Both the position numbers and the translations under genes were made by a program. A DNA stretch of 64,000 bases from Pseudomonadota bacterium (GTDB taxonomy: Bacteria; Pseudomonadota; Alphaproteobacteria; Sphingomonadales; Sphingomonadaceae): positions 1 through 64,000 of the forward strand of contig JAJZTH010000005.1 of NCBI GenBank assembly GCA_021849075.1, in the 5' to 3' direction. Each line of letters starts with the position of its first letter. Positions within the stretch are counted from its first letter, which is position 1. Below are positions 8,914 through 17,669 of this stretch, in pieces. Below the pieces are notes generated by a model. That model ran no database searches, was not told the origin of the DNA, and saw only the letters and a program-made list of their open reading frames with translations.

Positions 8914-8950
8914 AGCGGGGCGGCGCTGTCAGATGGCGCGCCGCCCCGCT
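8914..8950. repeat. 13-bp perfect stem-loop between dehydratase and aldehyde dehydrogenase genes
   Basis: Arms at 8914-8926 and 8938-8950 are perfect reverse complements (AGCGGGGCGGCGC and partner) around an 11-nt loop. On the minus strand, where both flanking genes are read, no T-run follows, so an intrinsic terminator is unlikely. It is better explained as an mRNA-stabilising or processing hairpin that lets dehydratase and aldehyde dehydrogenase be expressed at different levels. Confidence 0.7.
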
Positions 8951-8952
8951 TT

Positions 8953-9000
8953 ATCAATGTCGTATGACGATCAATGTCGTTTCATGATCAATGGTTGTCG
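8953..9000. repeat. 17-bp tandem repeat, nearly three copies, over the dehydratase 3' end
   Basis: ATCAATGTCGT begins at 8953 and again at 8970, and ATCAATG begins at 8987 inside the end of the dehydratase gene. The period is 17 bp. The duplicated unit includes the stop-codon region, so it looks like a small slippage duplication of the gene end. Confidence 0.7.
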
Positions 9001-10790
9001 CGCGGCAGGCCCATGGTCTGGGCGATGCGCTGATATTTCTCTGCGCCTTCCAGGATGGCGCCGGTGTTCATCTGGCCGACGACCGAACGCTGGATTTCCT
9101 GCCACGGGGTCTGCGAAGCGGGATATTTGAACCCGCCTTCGGCTACCAGCTTCGCGCGGCGCGCTTCCAGTTCCTCGTCGGAAATCAGCACGTTTACCAC
9201 GCCGGCCTTCAGGTCCATGCGCACGCGGTCGCCGGTTTCCAGCAGCGCTAGGCCACCCATGGCGGCGGCTTCGGGCGAAGCGTTCAGGATTGACGGGCTG
9301 CCCGACGTGCCAGACTGGCGACCGTCGCCGATGCAGGGCAGGGCGGACACGCCTTCGGTGATTAGATAGGCCGGCGGACGCATGTTCACGACCTCGGCTG
9401 CGCCAGGATAGCCGATGGGACCAGCGCCACGCATGAACATCAGCGTATCGGCGGTGATGCCGACCGACGGATCATCGATGCGATGGTGATAATCTTCGGG
9501 ACCGTCGAACACGACCGCCGGGCCTTCGAACGCTTCGGGATCGTCGGGGTTCGACAGATAGCGCTGACGGAATTCCTCGCTGATAACGCTGGTCTTCATG
9601 ACGGCGGCGTCAAACAAATTGCCCGACAGGACCAGGAATCCGGCTTCTTCCTTCATGGGCTGGTGGAACGGGCGGATGACCTTTTCATCCTCAATTTCCA
9701 CGCCCTTGCAATTTTCGCCCATGGTCTTGCCATTGACGGTCATTGCGCCTTCCTTGATCAGCCCCTGGTCGATCAGTTGGCTGATGACGGCGGGCAGGCC
9801 GCCGGCGCGATAATAATCCTCGCCCAGATATTCGCCGGCCGGCTGCATGTTGACCAGCAGCGGAACCTTGTGGCCGACCGTTTCCCAATCCTTGAGCGGT
9901 AGATCGACGCCCATATGACGCGCAATGGCGCTCAGGTGGATCGGCGCGTTGGTCGAACCGCCGATCGCCGAATTGGCGACGATGGCGTTGTGGAAGGCAT
10001 CCAGCGTCATGATGTCGGAGGGCTTCAGATCCTCATGCACCATTTCCACGATGCGCTTGCCGGTGCGATAGGCGGCTTCCTGACGATCGCGATAGGGGGC
10101 GGGGATCGCCGCGCTGCCCGGCAGCATCATGCCCAGTGCTTCGGCGAGCGCGTTCATGGTGCTGGCGGTGCCCATGGTGTTGCAGAAACCGGTCGACGGC
10201 GCGGACGACGCGACCAGCTTGATGAAGCCTTCATCGTCGATCTTGCCGGCGGCCAGCAGCTGGCGGCCATGCCATACGATCGTGCCCGATCCGGTACGCT
10301 CGCCCTTGTGCCAGCCATTCAGCATCGGGCCGACCGACAGGGCGATCGCCGGAATGTTGACAGTGGCGGCCGCCATCAGCAGCGCCGGGGTGGTCTTGTC
10401 GCAGCCGCTGGTCAGGATCACGCCGTCGAGGGGATAGCCATACATGGCTTCGACCAGACCCAGATAGGCGAGGTTGCGGTCAAGGCCAGCGGTCGGACGC
10501 TTGCCGGTTTCCTGAATCGGGTGAACCGGGAATTCCAGCGCGATGCCGCCCATTTCGCGAATGCCTTCGCGCATGCGCTCCGCCAGCACCAGATGATGGC
10601 GGTTGCAGGGCGACAGGTCGCTGCCGGTCTGGGCGATGCCGATGATCGGCTTGCCGCTGCGCAGTTCCTCAAGCGAAAGGCCGAAGTTCAGATAGCGCTC
10701 CAGATAGAGCGAGGTCATGTCGATATTGTCGGGGTTGTCGAACCAGGCGCGGCTACGCAGTTTGGGAGCGGTTTTCGGCGAATCGGTCAT
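8988..10790 (-). CDS. IlvD/Edd-family sugar-acid dehydratase (arabinonate/galactonate dehydratase)
   Basis: A 600-residue Fe-S dehydratase removing water from an aldonate to give the 2-keto-3-deoxy acid. Cluster cysteines appear at C62 ([10 protein letters not shown]), C130 ([14 protein letters not shown], also D131/K132 for Mg) and C203 ([10 protein letters not shown]). Length and the [11 protein letters not shown]-terminus match pentonate/hexonate dehydratases rather than the shorter IlvD or Edd. The start at 10790 is preferred to 10817 because it has an AGGA site and family-typical N-terminus. It is divergent from dgoK, and the 136 bp between them must hold both promoters. Substrate is probably galactonate and/or arabinonate. 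Confidence 0.85.
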   Translation of the reverse strand: MTDSPKTAPKLRSRAWFDNPDNIDMTSLYLERYLNFGLSLEELRSGKPIIGIAQTGSDLSPCNRHHLVLAERMREGIREMGGIALEFPVHPIQETGKRPTAGLDRNLAYLGLVEAMYGYPLDGVILTSGCDKTTPALLMAAATVNIPAIALSVGPMLNGWHKGERTGSGTIVWHGRQLLAAGKIDDEGFIKLVASSAPSTGFCNTMGTASTMNALAEALGMMLPGSAAIPAPYRDRQEAAYRTGKRIVEMVHEDLKPSDIMTLDAFHNAIVANSAIGGSTNAPIHLSAIARHMGVDLPLKDWETVGHKVPLLVNMQPAGEYLGEDYYRAGGLPAVISQLIDQGLIKEGAMTVNGKTMGENCKGVEIEDEKVIRPFHQPMKEEAGFLVLSGNLFDAAVMKTSVISEEFRQRYLSNPDDPEAFEGPAVVFDGPEDYHHRIDDPSVGITADTLMFMRGAGPIGYPGAAEVVNMRPPAYLITEGVSALPCIGDGRQSGTSGSPSILNASPEAAAMGGLALLETGDRVRMDLKAGVVNVLISDEELEARRAKLVAEGGFKYPASQTPWQEIQRSVVGQMNTGAILEGAEKYQRIAQTMGLPRDNH

Positions 10791-10926
10791 TGGGCATCCT
10801 GACGCAAAATAAGGCATGGCGCGTTGACGCGCTCACCCTCCTGATATACTCATACAAATTGAATTTCAAGAACCCGAAATGGGGTTATGTGAGCGCTACC
10901 ATGAATTTTCTTCGGATGCGTGCCCG
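10791..10926. promoter_or_regulatory. Divergent promoter region between sugar-acid dehydratase and dgoK
   Basis: This 136-bp gap drives the minus-strand catabolic genes and the plus-strand dgoK-dgoA. An AT-rich block at 10848-10870, with TGATATAC and ATACAAAT close together, is the likeliest place for promoter elements and a GntR-type operator. I cannot define a clean operator palindrome. Confidence 0.4.
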
Positions 10927-11832
10927 ATGAGCGGCTATGCTGTAATCGGCGATTGGGGGACCAGCCGTCTGCGCCTGTTCCGGGTGGAAAAGGGCGCGAT
11001 CGTCGCGCGTCGCGACGGGCCGGGCATCGGTGCGGTCGGCCGTGCTGCGGAGGCGGCCTTTGCCGAAACGATCGCGCCCTGGCTGGAAGAAGGCGCTCCG
11101 CAATCCATTACCCTGTGCGGTATGGTCGGTGCGCGCGACGGCTGGGTGGAGGCGCCCTATGCCGATTGCCCGGCCGATGCGGCGACATGGCGCAAGGCGG
11201 CGGTCCGGTTTGACTGGCGTGGCGTTCCGCTGGCGATCATGGCGGGCCTTGCCTGTGAGGGGGCGGACGGCATTCCCGATGTGATGCGGGGCGAGGAAAC
11301 CCAGATTTTCGGGGCGATCGCCCGTGACCCGGCGCTGGGGCAGGGGCGGCATCTGATCGTCTTGCCCGGCACTCACAATAAATGGTCGTTGGTGCAGGAT
11401 GGCCGGATCGCCGCCTTCCGCACCGTGCCGACCGGAGAGATGTTCGCGCTGCTGCGCGATCATTCTACATTAAGCCCCAAGGTGGAGGTCGCCGATCCCG
11501 CCGAAGAAGCATCCGGCTTTGCCGAAGGTCTGGAAAAGGCAGGTGTCGGCAAGCTGTCGCAATCGTTGTTCGCGGCGCGGGCGATGCGCCTGCGCGCCGG
11601 CCGATCGGCCGACTGGGCGCTGGGCTATCTCTCCGGTCTGCTGATCGGATGTGAGGTCGCAGAGGTGCGCGCCAGCCTGGGCGAGGATGCCGATGTGCTG
11701 CTGATCGGCGACAAGAGGCTTTCGGCCCGTTATGCGCAGGCGCTCGACGCACAAGGCGTCGGCTCTGCAGCGATCGATGGCGACGCCTGCGTGCTCGCCG
11801 GACTTGGTTTTATGGGAGACGTGACGGCATGA
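10927..11832 (+). CDS. dgoK: 2-dehydro-3-deoxygalactonokinase
   Basis: A 301-residue kinase phosphorylating 2-keto-3-deoxygalactonate at C6 with ATP, a De Ley-Doudoroff pathway step. The N-terminal phosphate-binding motif GDWGTSRLRLF (residues 8-18) and the central PGTHNKWSLV segment are diagnostic of DgoK. The start at 10927 gives MSGYAVIGDWGTS; an upstream ATG at 10879 adds an untypical leader. Its stop overlaps the dgoA start (ATGA), so the two are translationally coupled. The product goes directly to DgoA. Confidence 0.92.
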   Translation: MSGYAVIGDWGTSRLRLFRVEKGAIVARRDGPGIGAVGRAAEAAFAETIAPWLEEGAPQSITLCGMVGARDGWVEAPYADCPADAATWRKAAVRFDWRGVPLAIMAGLACEGADGIPDVMRGEETQIFGAIARDPALGQGRHLIVLPGTHNKWSLVQDGRIAAFRTVPTGEMFALLRDHSTLSPKVEVADPAEEASGFAEGLEKAGVGKLSQSLFAARAMRLRAGRSADWALGYLSGLLIGCEVAEVRASLGEDADVLLIGDKRLSARYAQALDAQGVGSAAIDGDACVLAGLGFMGDVTA

Positions 11833-12461
11833 CCCTTGACGAATTGCTGGCCGACGGCGCGCCGCCGGTCTGCGCCATCCTGCGCGGCATCAAGTCGGAG
11901 GAGGCGCTGGACGTCAGCGCTGCATTGATTGAGGCGGGCATTCGCATTCTTGAAGTGCCCTTCAATTCGCCTGAGCCATTGAAGAGCATCGCCGCCATGC
12001 AGGCGGAATTTGGCGATCGTGCGCTGATCGGTGGCGGCACGGTGCTGAGCGTCGAGGCGGTCGAGGGCCTGCATCAAGCCGGCGGGCGCATCATGGTTAC
12101 GCCCAATACCAATCCCGAGGTGATCGCGCGCGGCGCGGCGCTGGGGCTGGAATTGCTGCCCGGCTTCATGACGCCCAGCGAAGCCTTTGCCGCGATTGCG
12201 GCGGGCGCGAAGCGGATCAAGCTGTTCCCGGCGGCACGGCTTGGCGCGGCCTATGTGAAGGCGGTGAAGGATGTGCTGCCCAAGCATGTCGGCGTGTGGG
12301 CCGTGGGCGGCACCGGCGCGGACACGATCGGCGAATGGCTTGCGGGCGGTTGCGAGGGCATTGGCGTTGGCGGGGCGCTCTACAAGCTGGGCGACGATGC
12401 CGCGACGGTGGGCCAGCGCGGTCGCGATCTGGTGGCGGCCTGGCGGACGACGAAGGGCTGA
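11829..12461 (+). CDS. dgoA: 2-dehydro-3-deoxy-6-phosphogalactonate aldolase
   Basis: A 210-residue class I aldolase of the KDPG/KHG family, cleaving KDPGal to pyruvate and glyceraldehyde-3-phosphate. Family blocks are visible: ILRGIKSEEALDV (residues 17-29), GGGTVLSVEAV (66-76), TPNTNPEVI (93-101) and KLFPAARLG with the Schiff-base lysine near residue 125. It overlaps dgoK by 4 nt. The fine distinction from KDPG aldolase rests on its pairing with dgoK. Its stop is 4 bp from the convergent end of the histidine kinase gene. Confidence 0.9.
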   Translation: MTLDELLADGAPPVCAILRGIKSEEALDVSAALIEAGIRILEVPFNSPEPLKSIAAMQAEFGDRALIGGGTVLSVEAVEGLHQAGGRIMVTPNTNPEVIARGAALGLELLPGFMTPSEAFAAIAAGAKRIKLFPAARLGAAYVKAVKDVLPKHVGVWAVGGTGADTIGEWLAGGCEGIGVGGALYKLGDDAATVGQRGRDLVAAWRTTKG

Positions 12462-12465
12462 GCCG

Positions 12466-14499
12466 TCAGGCCGCGCCTTCTTCCCGTTCCTCCGTCCGGT
12501 CCAGCATCTCGCGCACCCTGGCGGCGAGTTCACCATAGCTGAACGGCTTGGGCAGCAGTTCGACGCCGGTGTCGAGGCGGCCATGATGCACAATCGCATC
12601 CCGGGCATAGCCGGATGTGAACAGTGTGCGCAGGCCGGGCTGTCGCATGCGGGCGGCGCGGGCCAGATCCGCGCCGGTCATGCCGCCCGGCAGCACGACG
12701 TCGGTAAACAGCAGGTCGATCGGCGCGTCGGCGGCGTCCAGTGCAGCCAGCGCTGTCGGGCCGTCCGCTGACGGGATCACCCGATAGCCCAATTCGCGCA
12801 GAACCTCGACCGAATAGGCGCGAACATTGTCGTCATCCTCGCACAGCAGGATCAGTTCATGGCCACCGGCCGGCTGCGTCATCGGTGGAGACGCGCCATC
12901 TTCATTGGCGGCCACATAGCCATGATGACGCGGCAGATAGAGCAGGATGCGCGTGCCTCGCCCCGGTTCGGAATGCACCCGCACATGGCCGCCCGACTGT
13001 TTGATGAAGCCATAGACCATGGAGAGACCCAGACCCGTGCCGCGTCCGACTTCCTTGGTGGTGAAAAAAGGTTCGATCGCGTGGGACAGCGTTTCGGCAT
13101 CCATCCCTTCGCCGGTGTCGGTCACGCTGATCACGACATATTGGCCTGCCGCCATGTCGTGGTCGGACCCGTCGATCGAGATATTGTCGACGGCAATGGA
13201 AAGGCGGCCGCCATCGGGCATGGCGTCGCGCGCATTGACCGCCAGATTGAGCAGCGCATTCTCCATCTGGTTGAAATCGACCTCGATCGACCAGCAGTCC
13301 GGTGCGGTCATGGTTTCCACAAGGATGGTTTCGCCCAAAGTGCGGAACAGCATGTCGGACATGCCGGCGACCAGCCGGGCGGGATCGACGGGGCGGGGAT
13401 CGAGCGGCTGGCGGCGGGAAAAGGCCAGCAGCCTTTGTGTCAGGATTGCCGCACGCTCGGCGCCAGCCATCGCCCGGTCCGCCATGCGGCGCAGCCGATC
13501 GTCGCTCTTGGGCAGTGCGCGCTGGAGCAGGTCCAGATTGCCGGTCACAATCTGAAGCAGATTGTTGAAGTCGTGCGCCACGCCGCCGGTCAGCTGGCCC
13601 AGCGTCTCCATCTTCTGCGCCTGCCGCAGGGCGGCTTCCGCATCGGCCAAGGCGATGGCTCCCGCGCGATGATCGGTAACGTCGCGCGCCACGCAATAGA
13701 TCAGGTCGCCTTCGGGCGTCGCCGTCCAGCTGAAGGTGCGATAATCGCCGCTTTTGGTGCGGAAGCGGTTGTCGAACCGCAGCACCGGCCGGCCATTGGC
13801 CAGATCATCTATCCGTTCGCGTGTGGCGGCGATGTCATCGGGATGCTCCATCCATTCCGATGTGCGGCCGATCAGTTCGTCTTCGCTCCAGCCCAATATG
13901 TCGGTCCAGGCGGGGCTGGCGGCGATCCATATGCCGGCGGTGTCCGCTATGAGGAACGGGTCGCGCGCCAGCGCCCACAGCCGGTTGCGGTCCGCCAGCA
14001 TCGTCCGCTCCGCCAGAACCCGCTTGGTGGTTTCGCTCACGATGCACAACACGCCGCCGATTGATCCGTCGCCTTCGAAGACGGGCGAATAGCTGATGTC
14101 GAAGAATACATTTTCGCCCCGCCCGCCATCTCGCTCTATATAGAAGGGGCGATCCTTGGCGTGGAATGTCTCGCCCGTTTCCCGAACCGATTGCAGCAGC
14201 GGACCAAGATCATCCCATAATTCCGCCCAGCCTTCTCGGCCGGCGCGGCCGAGTACGCGGGGATGCTTGTCGCCGATGGTGGGCGCATAGGCTTCATTAT
14301 AAAGGGCGCAAAAATCAGGACCCCAGAACAGGACGATTTCGGCCCTGGACGACAGCAGCATGCGGACGGTGGAGATCAGCGCGGGGGACCATTGGCTGAC
14401 CGGGCCAAGCGGTGATGTCGTGTCGAGGGCGGCAGTCAGGACGCCCAGCGGCCCTTGCGCGGCGATCATAGCGGTTGTGCCTGACGGCGCGGTCTTCAT
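12466..14499 (-). CDS. Hybrid PAS histidine kinase with C-terminal receiver
   Basis: A soluble-looking sensor kinase of about 677 residues. A GAF/PAS-like N-terminal sensor covers about 20-160, and a second PAS about 170-280 (ILGWSEDELIGRTSEWMEHPDD). The HisKA phosphoacceptor is H309 (GGVAHDFNNLLQ) and the HATPase domain spans about 420-545 with N-box ALLNLAVNARDAM and GRGTGLGLSMVYG. The receiver is at about 560-675, with a phosphoacceptor in LLFTDVVLPGGMTG. No membrane helices are evident, so it is probably cytoplasmic. Starts at 14505 and 14589 are possible; 14499 has AGGAA at good spacing. No response-regulator partner is adjacent. The signal is unknown; a PAS-type light or redox sensor is possible, but no flavin-binding cysteine motif was seen. 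Confidence 0.88.
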   Translation of the reverse strand: MKTAPSGTTAMIAAQGPLGVLTAALDTTSPLGPVSQWSPALISTVRMLLSSRAEIVLFWGPDFCALYNEAYAPTIGDKHPRVLGRAGREGWAELWDDLGPLLQSVRETGETFHAKDRPFYIERDGGRGENVFFDISYSPVFEGDGSIGGVLCIVSETTKRVLAERTMLADRNRLWALARDPFLIADTAGIWIAASPAWTDILGWSEDELIGRTSEWMEHPDDIAATRERIDDLANGRPVLRFDNRFRTKSGDYRTFSWTATPEGDLIYCVARDVTDHRAGAIALADAEAALRQAQKMETLGQLTGGVAHDFNNLLQIVTGNLDLLQRALPKSDDRLRRMADRAMAGAERAAILTQRLLAFSRRQPLDPRPVDPARLVAGMSDMLFRTLGETILVETMTAPDCWSIEVDFNQMENALLNLAVNARDAMPDGGRLSIAVDNISIDGSDHDMAAGQYVVISVTDTGEGMDAETLSHAIEPFFTTKEVGRGTGLGLSMVYGFIKQSGGHVRVHSEPGRGTRILLYLPRHHGYVAANEDGASPPMTQPAGGHELILLCEDDDNVRAYSVEVLRELGYRVIPSADGPTALAALDAADAPIDLLFTDVVLPGGMTGADLARAARMRQPGLRTLFTSGYARDAIVHHGRLDTGVELLPKPFSYGELAARVREMLDRTEEREEGAA

Positions 14500-14637
14500 C
14501 GACATTTCCTGCTTCAACACCCTGTCCGGTTGATACGCATCTGGCAGTCTTTGTATCCCGGCTAGCCGCTTCTTGGACCCTTTGTCCATGCCGGATCAGC
14601 TTGAAAAGGGACAGGCTTGGGCGCATGGACCGGGGTC

Positions 14638-15672
14638 ATGAGTTCGTCCCTATTTGCCCGCTCCACGCGGCCTGTCGCCATCGCCCGCTGGCTGCTGATC
14701 GTCGCTTTTCTGGTCTTTTGCATGGTGGTGGTGGGCGGCATTACGCGCCTGACCGAATCCGGCCTGTCGATCACCCAATGGAAGCCGATCACCGGGGCCA
14801 TTCCGCCGTTGACGCATGATCAATGGATGGAGGCATTTCGCCTTTATCAACAGATCCCCGAATATCAGCAGTTGCGCCAGGGCATGACCCTGTCCGACTT
14901 TCAGTTCATCTTCTTCTGGGAATGGATGCACCGGCTGCTGGGGCGGCTGATCGGCGTCGCCTTTGCGCTGCCGCTGATCTGGTTCGCGTGGAAGCGCGCT
15001 ATTCCGGCTGGCTATGGGCCGCGTCTGATCGCGCTGTTGGCGCTGGGCGGATTGCAGGGCGCGATCGGCTGGTGGATGGTGAAATCCGGCCTGTCGGTGC
15101 GCACCGATGTCAGCCATTATCGGCTGGCGGTGCATCTGCTGACCGCCCTGTTCATCATGGGCGGGCTGATCTGGACGGCGCTTGATTTGTTCGCGCTCGC
15201 GCGTTCGCCCGCCGCCCGGCCGGCGGTGCTGCGGCCCTTCGCCATCGTCGCCCTGCTGGCGTTGTTCGTGCAGTTGATGCTGGGCGCCTTCACTGCCGGG
15301 CTGGATGCAGGCTATGTCTCCAGCACCTGGCCACTGATGAACGATCATTTCGTGCCCGAAGGGATCAGCTGGATGGGATCGCTTTGGGCGACGCTGTCGT
15401 CTGATCCCTATCTGGTCCATTTTCTCCATCGCTGGTGGGCCTGGGTCGCGGCGATCGCGCTGTTCCTGCTGGCGCGCCGGGCAAAACGGGCCGGACGGCG
15501 CGGCGCATCGATCGCCATTCAGGCGGCGCTCGGTACGCAGATACTGCTTGGCATCGCCACCGTTGTCAGCGGCATCGCCCTGCCGCTCGCCGTGCTGCAT
15601 CAGGCGGTCGGCGCGCTGGTCGTCGCGGCCGCCGCCTGGGGCGCGCATGCTATCGGCGCGGTGCGCCGGTGA
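14638..15672 (+). CDS. ctaA: Heme A synthase (COX15/CtaA)
   Basis: A 344-residue integral membrane oxygenase that converts heme O to heme A for aa3 oxidases. Hydrophobic segments appear across the length (about 8 helices), with heme-ligand histidines in contexts such as WEWMHRLLGRLIG (near residue 100), VSHYRLAVHLLTA (near 162), VHFLHRWWAW (near 260) and LHQAVGALV (near 321). GGITRLTESGLSITQWKPITG at 39-59 is characteristic. The start at 14638 is preferred over 14617. The downstream exported protein overlaps by 4 nt (GTGA), so the two form an operon. Confidence 0.93.
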   Translation: MSSSLFARSTRPVAIARWLLIVAFLVFCMVVVGGITRLTESGLSITQWKPITGAIPPLTHDQWMEAFRLYQQIPEYQQLRQGMTLSDFQFIFFWEWMHRLLGRLIGVAFALPLIWFAWKRAIPAGYGPRLIALLALGGLQGAIGWWMVKSGLSVRTDVSHYRLAVHLLTALFIMGGLIWTALDLFALARSPAARPAVLRPFAIVALLALFVQLMLGAFTAGLDAGYVSSTWPLMNDHFVPEGISWMGSLWATLSSDPYLVHFLHRWWAWVAAIALFLLARRAKRAGRRGASIAIQAALGTQILLGIATVVSGIALPLAVLHQAVGALVVAAAAWGAHAIGAVRR

Positions 15673-16451
15673 GGCGCATCCTTGCCGCAGCGCTGATGCT
15701 TGTCGCTTCGCCGGCATGGGCGGAGCCTATCGTCCTTCCTTTCGCGCCGCCTATCGATCAAGCGCTGACCTATCGCATCGAACAGCATCGGCCGGTTGCG
15801 GGCAAGGTCAGCGCCTTTACCGCCATTCGCGACCTGCGGTTCGATCGTGCGGGGGATGGCTATGGTCTGTCAGTCACCTTGCGGTCGATCGATACGGATG
15901 CCCCTGCCGCAGGGGCTGAGCCTTATCGCGCGGCGCTGGAACCGTTGGTCGGCATCACTATGCGCTTTCGTCTGGACGGGCGCGGGCAGGTGGTGGCGCT
16001 GGATGATATGGATGCCGTCTGGGGCAGGGTCCAGGCCGGGTTGAAGGCAATGCTGACCGGACCGGAAGGCGATCGTCAGCGCGCCGCGAAAAATGTGCAG
16101 GCATTATTTGACGGCCTCTCTCCCGAAGGGCGGCTTGCCTTGCTGGCTGGCGAAATACGACCTCTATTCTTGTTCGCCGCCGGGGAGGTGGAGGATGGCG
16201 CGGGGCGCGGATTGCGCACCGTGGCTGGGTCGCCATTGGGACGGCCGGTCCCGGTCGAAGGGAGCGTTGTCGTTGCCGGGCAGCAGGCTGATGCGCTGGA
16301 TCTGAAGGAAATATTGTCGGGGCAGGGCGTGCAGGTCGCGATCCGTTACCATCTTTCGCGCACCACCGGCCTGGTTGAAAATCAGGAGCGCAGCCTGATC
16401 GTCGGCGGGCAGGCGCTGGTCGAAAGCCGCAGTCTTACCGCGGTCAAATAG
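15669..16451 (+). CDS. Exported protein of unknown function
   Basis: A 260-residue protein with a clear signal peptide (MRRILAAALMLVASPAWA, cleavage after residue 18), so it is periplasmic. I do not recognise the mature domain. It starts with GTG overlapping the ctaA stop by 4 nt, implying co-translation with heme A synthase. The mature part has alternating short hydrophobic strands, as in periplasmic beta-rich proteins, and no cysteines that could bind heme or copper. A role in oxidase assembly would be guesswork based only on position. Confidence 0.7.
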   Translation: MRRILAAALMLVASPAWAEPIVLPFAPPIDQALTYRIEQHRPVAGKVSAFTAIRDLRFDRAGDGYGLSVTLRSIDTDAPAAGAEPYRAALEPLVGITMRFRLDGRGQVVALDDMDAVWGRVQAGLKAMLTGPEGDRQRAAKNVQALFDGLSPEGRLALLAGEIRPLFLFAAGEVEDGAGRGLRTVAGSPLGRPVPVEGSVVVAGQQADALDLKEILSGQGVQVAIRYHLSRTTGLVENQERSLIVGGQALVESRSLTAVK

Positions 16452-16493
16452 GACATGGTATTATTTTACCCGTCGTGAAACGCCCCGAATCTC

Positions 16494-16522
16494 TTGACTT
16501 CAAGGGGCGCAATCGTCATTAG
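16494..16522 (+). promoter_or_regulatory. Candidate promoter of rplM-rpsI
   Basis: TTGACT at 16494-16499 is a good -35 element; 17 bp downstream lies CATTAG (16517-16522), a weak -10. Transcription would start about 60 bp before rplM. CGCCCC at 16481-16486 and GGGGCG at 16504-16509 form a short inverted repeat around the -35. Confidence 0.45.
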
Positions 16523-16587
16523 CGCCCCACTTCCGGGCGTCGGCAACGGCGTCCGGTTTCATTTTTTCATTCTGGAGTATTGGCACC

Positions 16588-17067
16588 ATGAAGGCGCTGA
16601 TGAAGACCACCAAGCCGGCGACCCCGGCAACGGTCGAAAAGAAGTGGATCCTGATCGACGCGGAAGGTCTCGTCGTGGGTCGCCTCGCTTCGACCGTCGC
16701 GAATATCCTGCGCGGCAAGCACAAGACCAGCTTCACGCCCCACGTCGATTGCGGTGACAATGTCATCATCATCAACGCCGGCAAGGTGAAGTTCACCGGT
16801 CGCAAGCTGACCGACAAGGTGTACTACAAGCACACCGGTTATGCCGGCGGCATCAAGGAAACCACCCCCCAGAAGATTCTGGAAGGCCGTTTCCCTGAGC
16901 GCGTCCTGGAAAAGGCCGTCGAGCGTATGATCCCCCGTGGTCCGCTGGGCCGTCAGCAGATGCGCAACCTGCGTATCTTCGCCGGCGCCGAACACGCCCA
17001 TGAAGCCCAGAACCCCGAAGTGCTCGACTTCGCGTCGCGCAACCGCAAGAACAAGGTGGGTGCATAA
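16588..17067 (+). CDS. rplM: Ribosomal protein L13
   Basis: A 159-residue 50S subunit protein binding 23S rRNA early in assembly. The sequence [43 protein letters not shown] is typical of L13, as is the later [20 protein letters not shown]. It is followed by rpsI in the universal L13-S9 pair; the stop of rplM and ATG of rpsI share one base (TAATG). Length is slightly above the E. coli 142 residues through an N-terminal extension of about 15. Confidence 0.98.
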   Translation: MKALMKTTKPATPATVEKKWILIDAEGLVVGRLASTVANILRGKHKTSFTPHVDCGDNVIIINAGKVKFTGRKLTDKVYYKHTGYAGGIKETTPQKILEGRFPERVLEKAVERMIPRGPLGRQQMRNLRIFAGAEHAHEAQNPEVLDFASRNRKNKVGA

Positions 17068-17603
17068 TGTCCGATAACCGCCAGTCCCTGTCCGACCTCG
17101 CGGCGATCGCTGCGAACGCCCCCGCTGCTGCCGCTCCGGCCGCCGTGGAAGCCGGCGAAGTCGCCGCTGCACCGGTCCAGCCTTCGGCTCCGCTGCGCGC
17201 CCAGGAAATCGACGGCCTCGGCCGCGCCTATGCCACCGGCCGCCGCAAGGACGCCGTGGCCCGCGTGTGGGTGAAGCCCGGCACCGGCAAGATCACGGTC
17301 AACGGCCGCGATCAGGAAATCTACTTTGCCCGTCCGACCCTGCGCCTGGTGATCAACCAGCCGTTCGGCGTGACCGAGCGTGAAGGTCAGTATGACGTGA
17401 TCGCCACCGTCAAGGGCGGCGGTCTGTCGGGCCAGGCCGGCGCTGTGAAGCACGGTATCGCCCAGGCTCTGTCGAAGTACGAACCTGCGCTGCGCAGCGC
17501 GGTCAAGGCCGAAGGCTTCCTGACCCGCGACAGCCGCGTCGTCGAACGTAAGAAGTACGGCAAGGCGAAGGCCCGCCGCAGCTTCCAGTTCTCGAAGCGC
17601 TAA
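17067..17603 (+). CDS. rpsI: Ribosomal protein S9 with long Ala/Pro N-terminal extension
   Basis: A 178-residue 30S protein. The S9 core begins near residue 53 ([19 protein letters not shown]) and ends with the basic tail [16 protein letters not shown], whose terminal K/R contacts P-site tRNA. About 48 N-terminal residues rich in Ala and Pro precede the core, making it much longer than the 130-residue E. coli protein. Such extensions occur in alphaproteobacteria. Translation is coupled to rplM. Confidence 0.97.
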   Translation: MSDNRQSLSDLAAIAANAPAAAAPAAVEAGEVAAAPVQPSAPLRAQEIDGLGRAYATGRRKDAVARVWVKPGTGKITVNGRDQEIYFARPTLRLVINQPFGVTEREGQYDVIATVKGGGLSGQAGAVKHGIAQALSKYEPALRSAVKAEGFLTRDSRVVERKKYGKAKARRSFQFSKR

Positions 17604-17628
17604 GTTTCTTCGGAACGCCAAAACAGAG

Positions 17629-17656
17629 AAGGGGCCGGCTTTCCGGTCCCTTTTTT
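17629..17656 (+). terminator. Intrinsic terminator of rplM-rpsI
   Basis: GGGGCCGG at 17631-17638 pairs with CCGGTCCC at 17643-17650 (one G-U pair), followed by six T. It lies 27 bp after rpsI. Confidence 0.85.
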
Positions 17657-17669
17657 GTTGTGCGCATGG

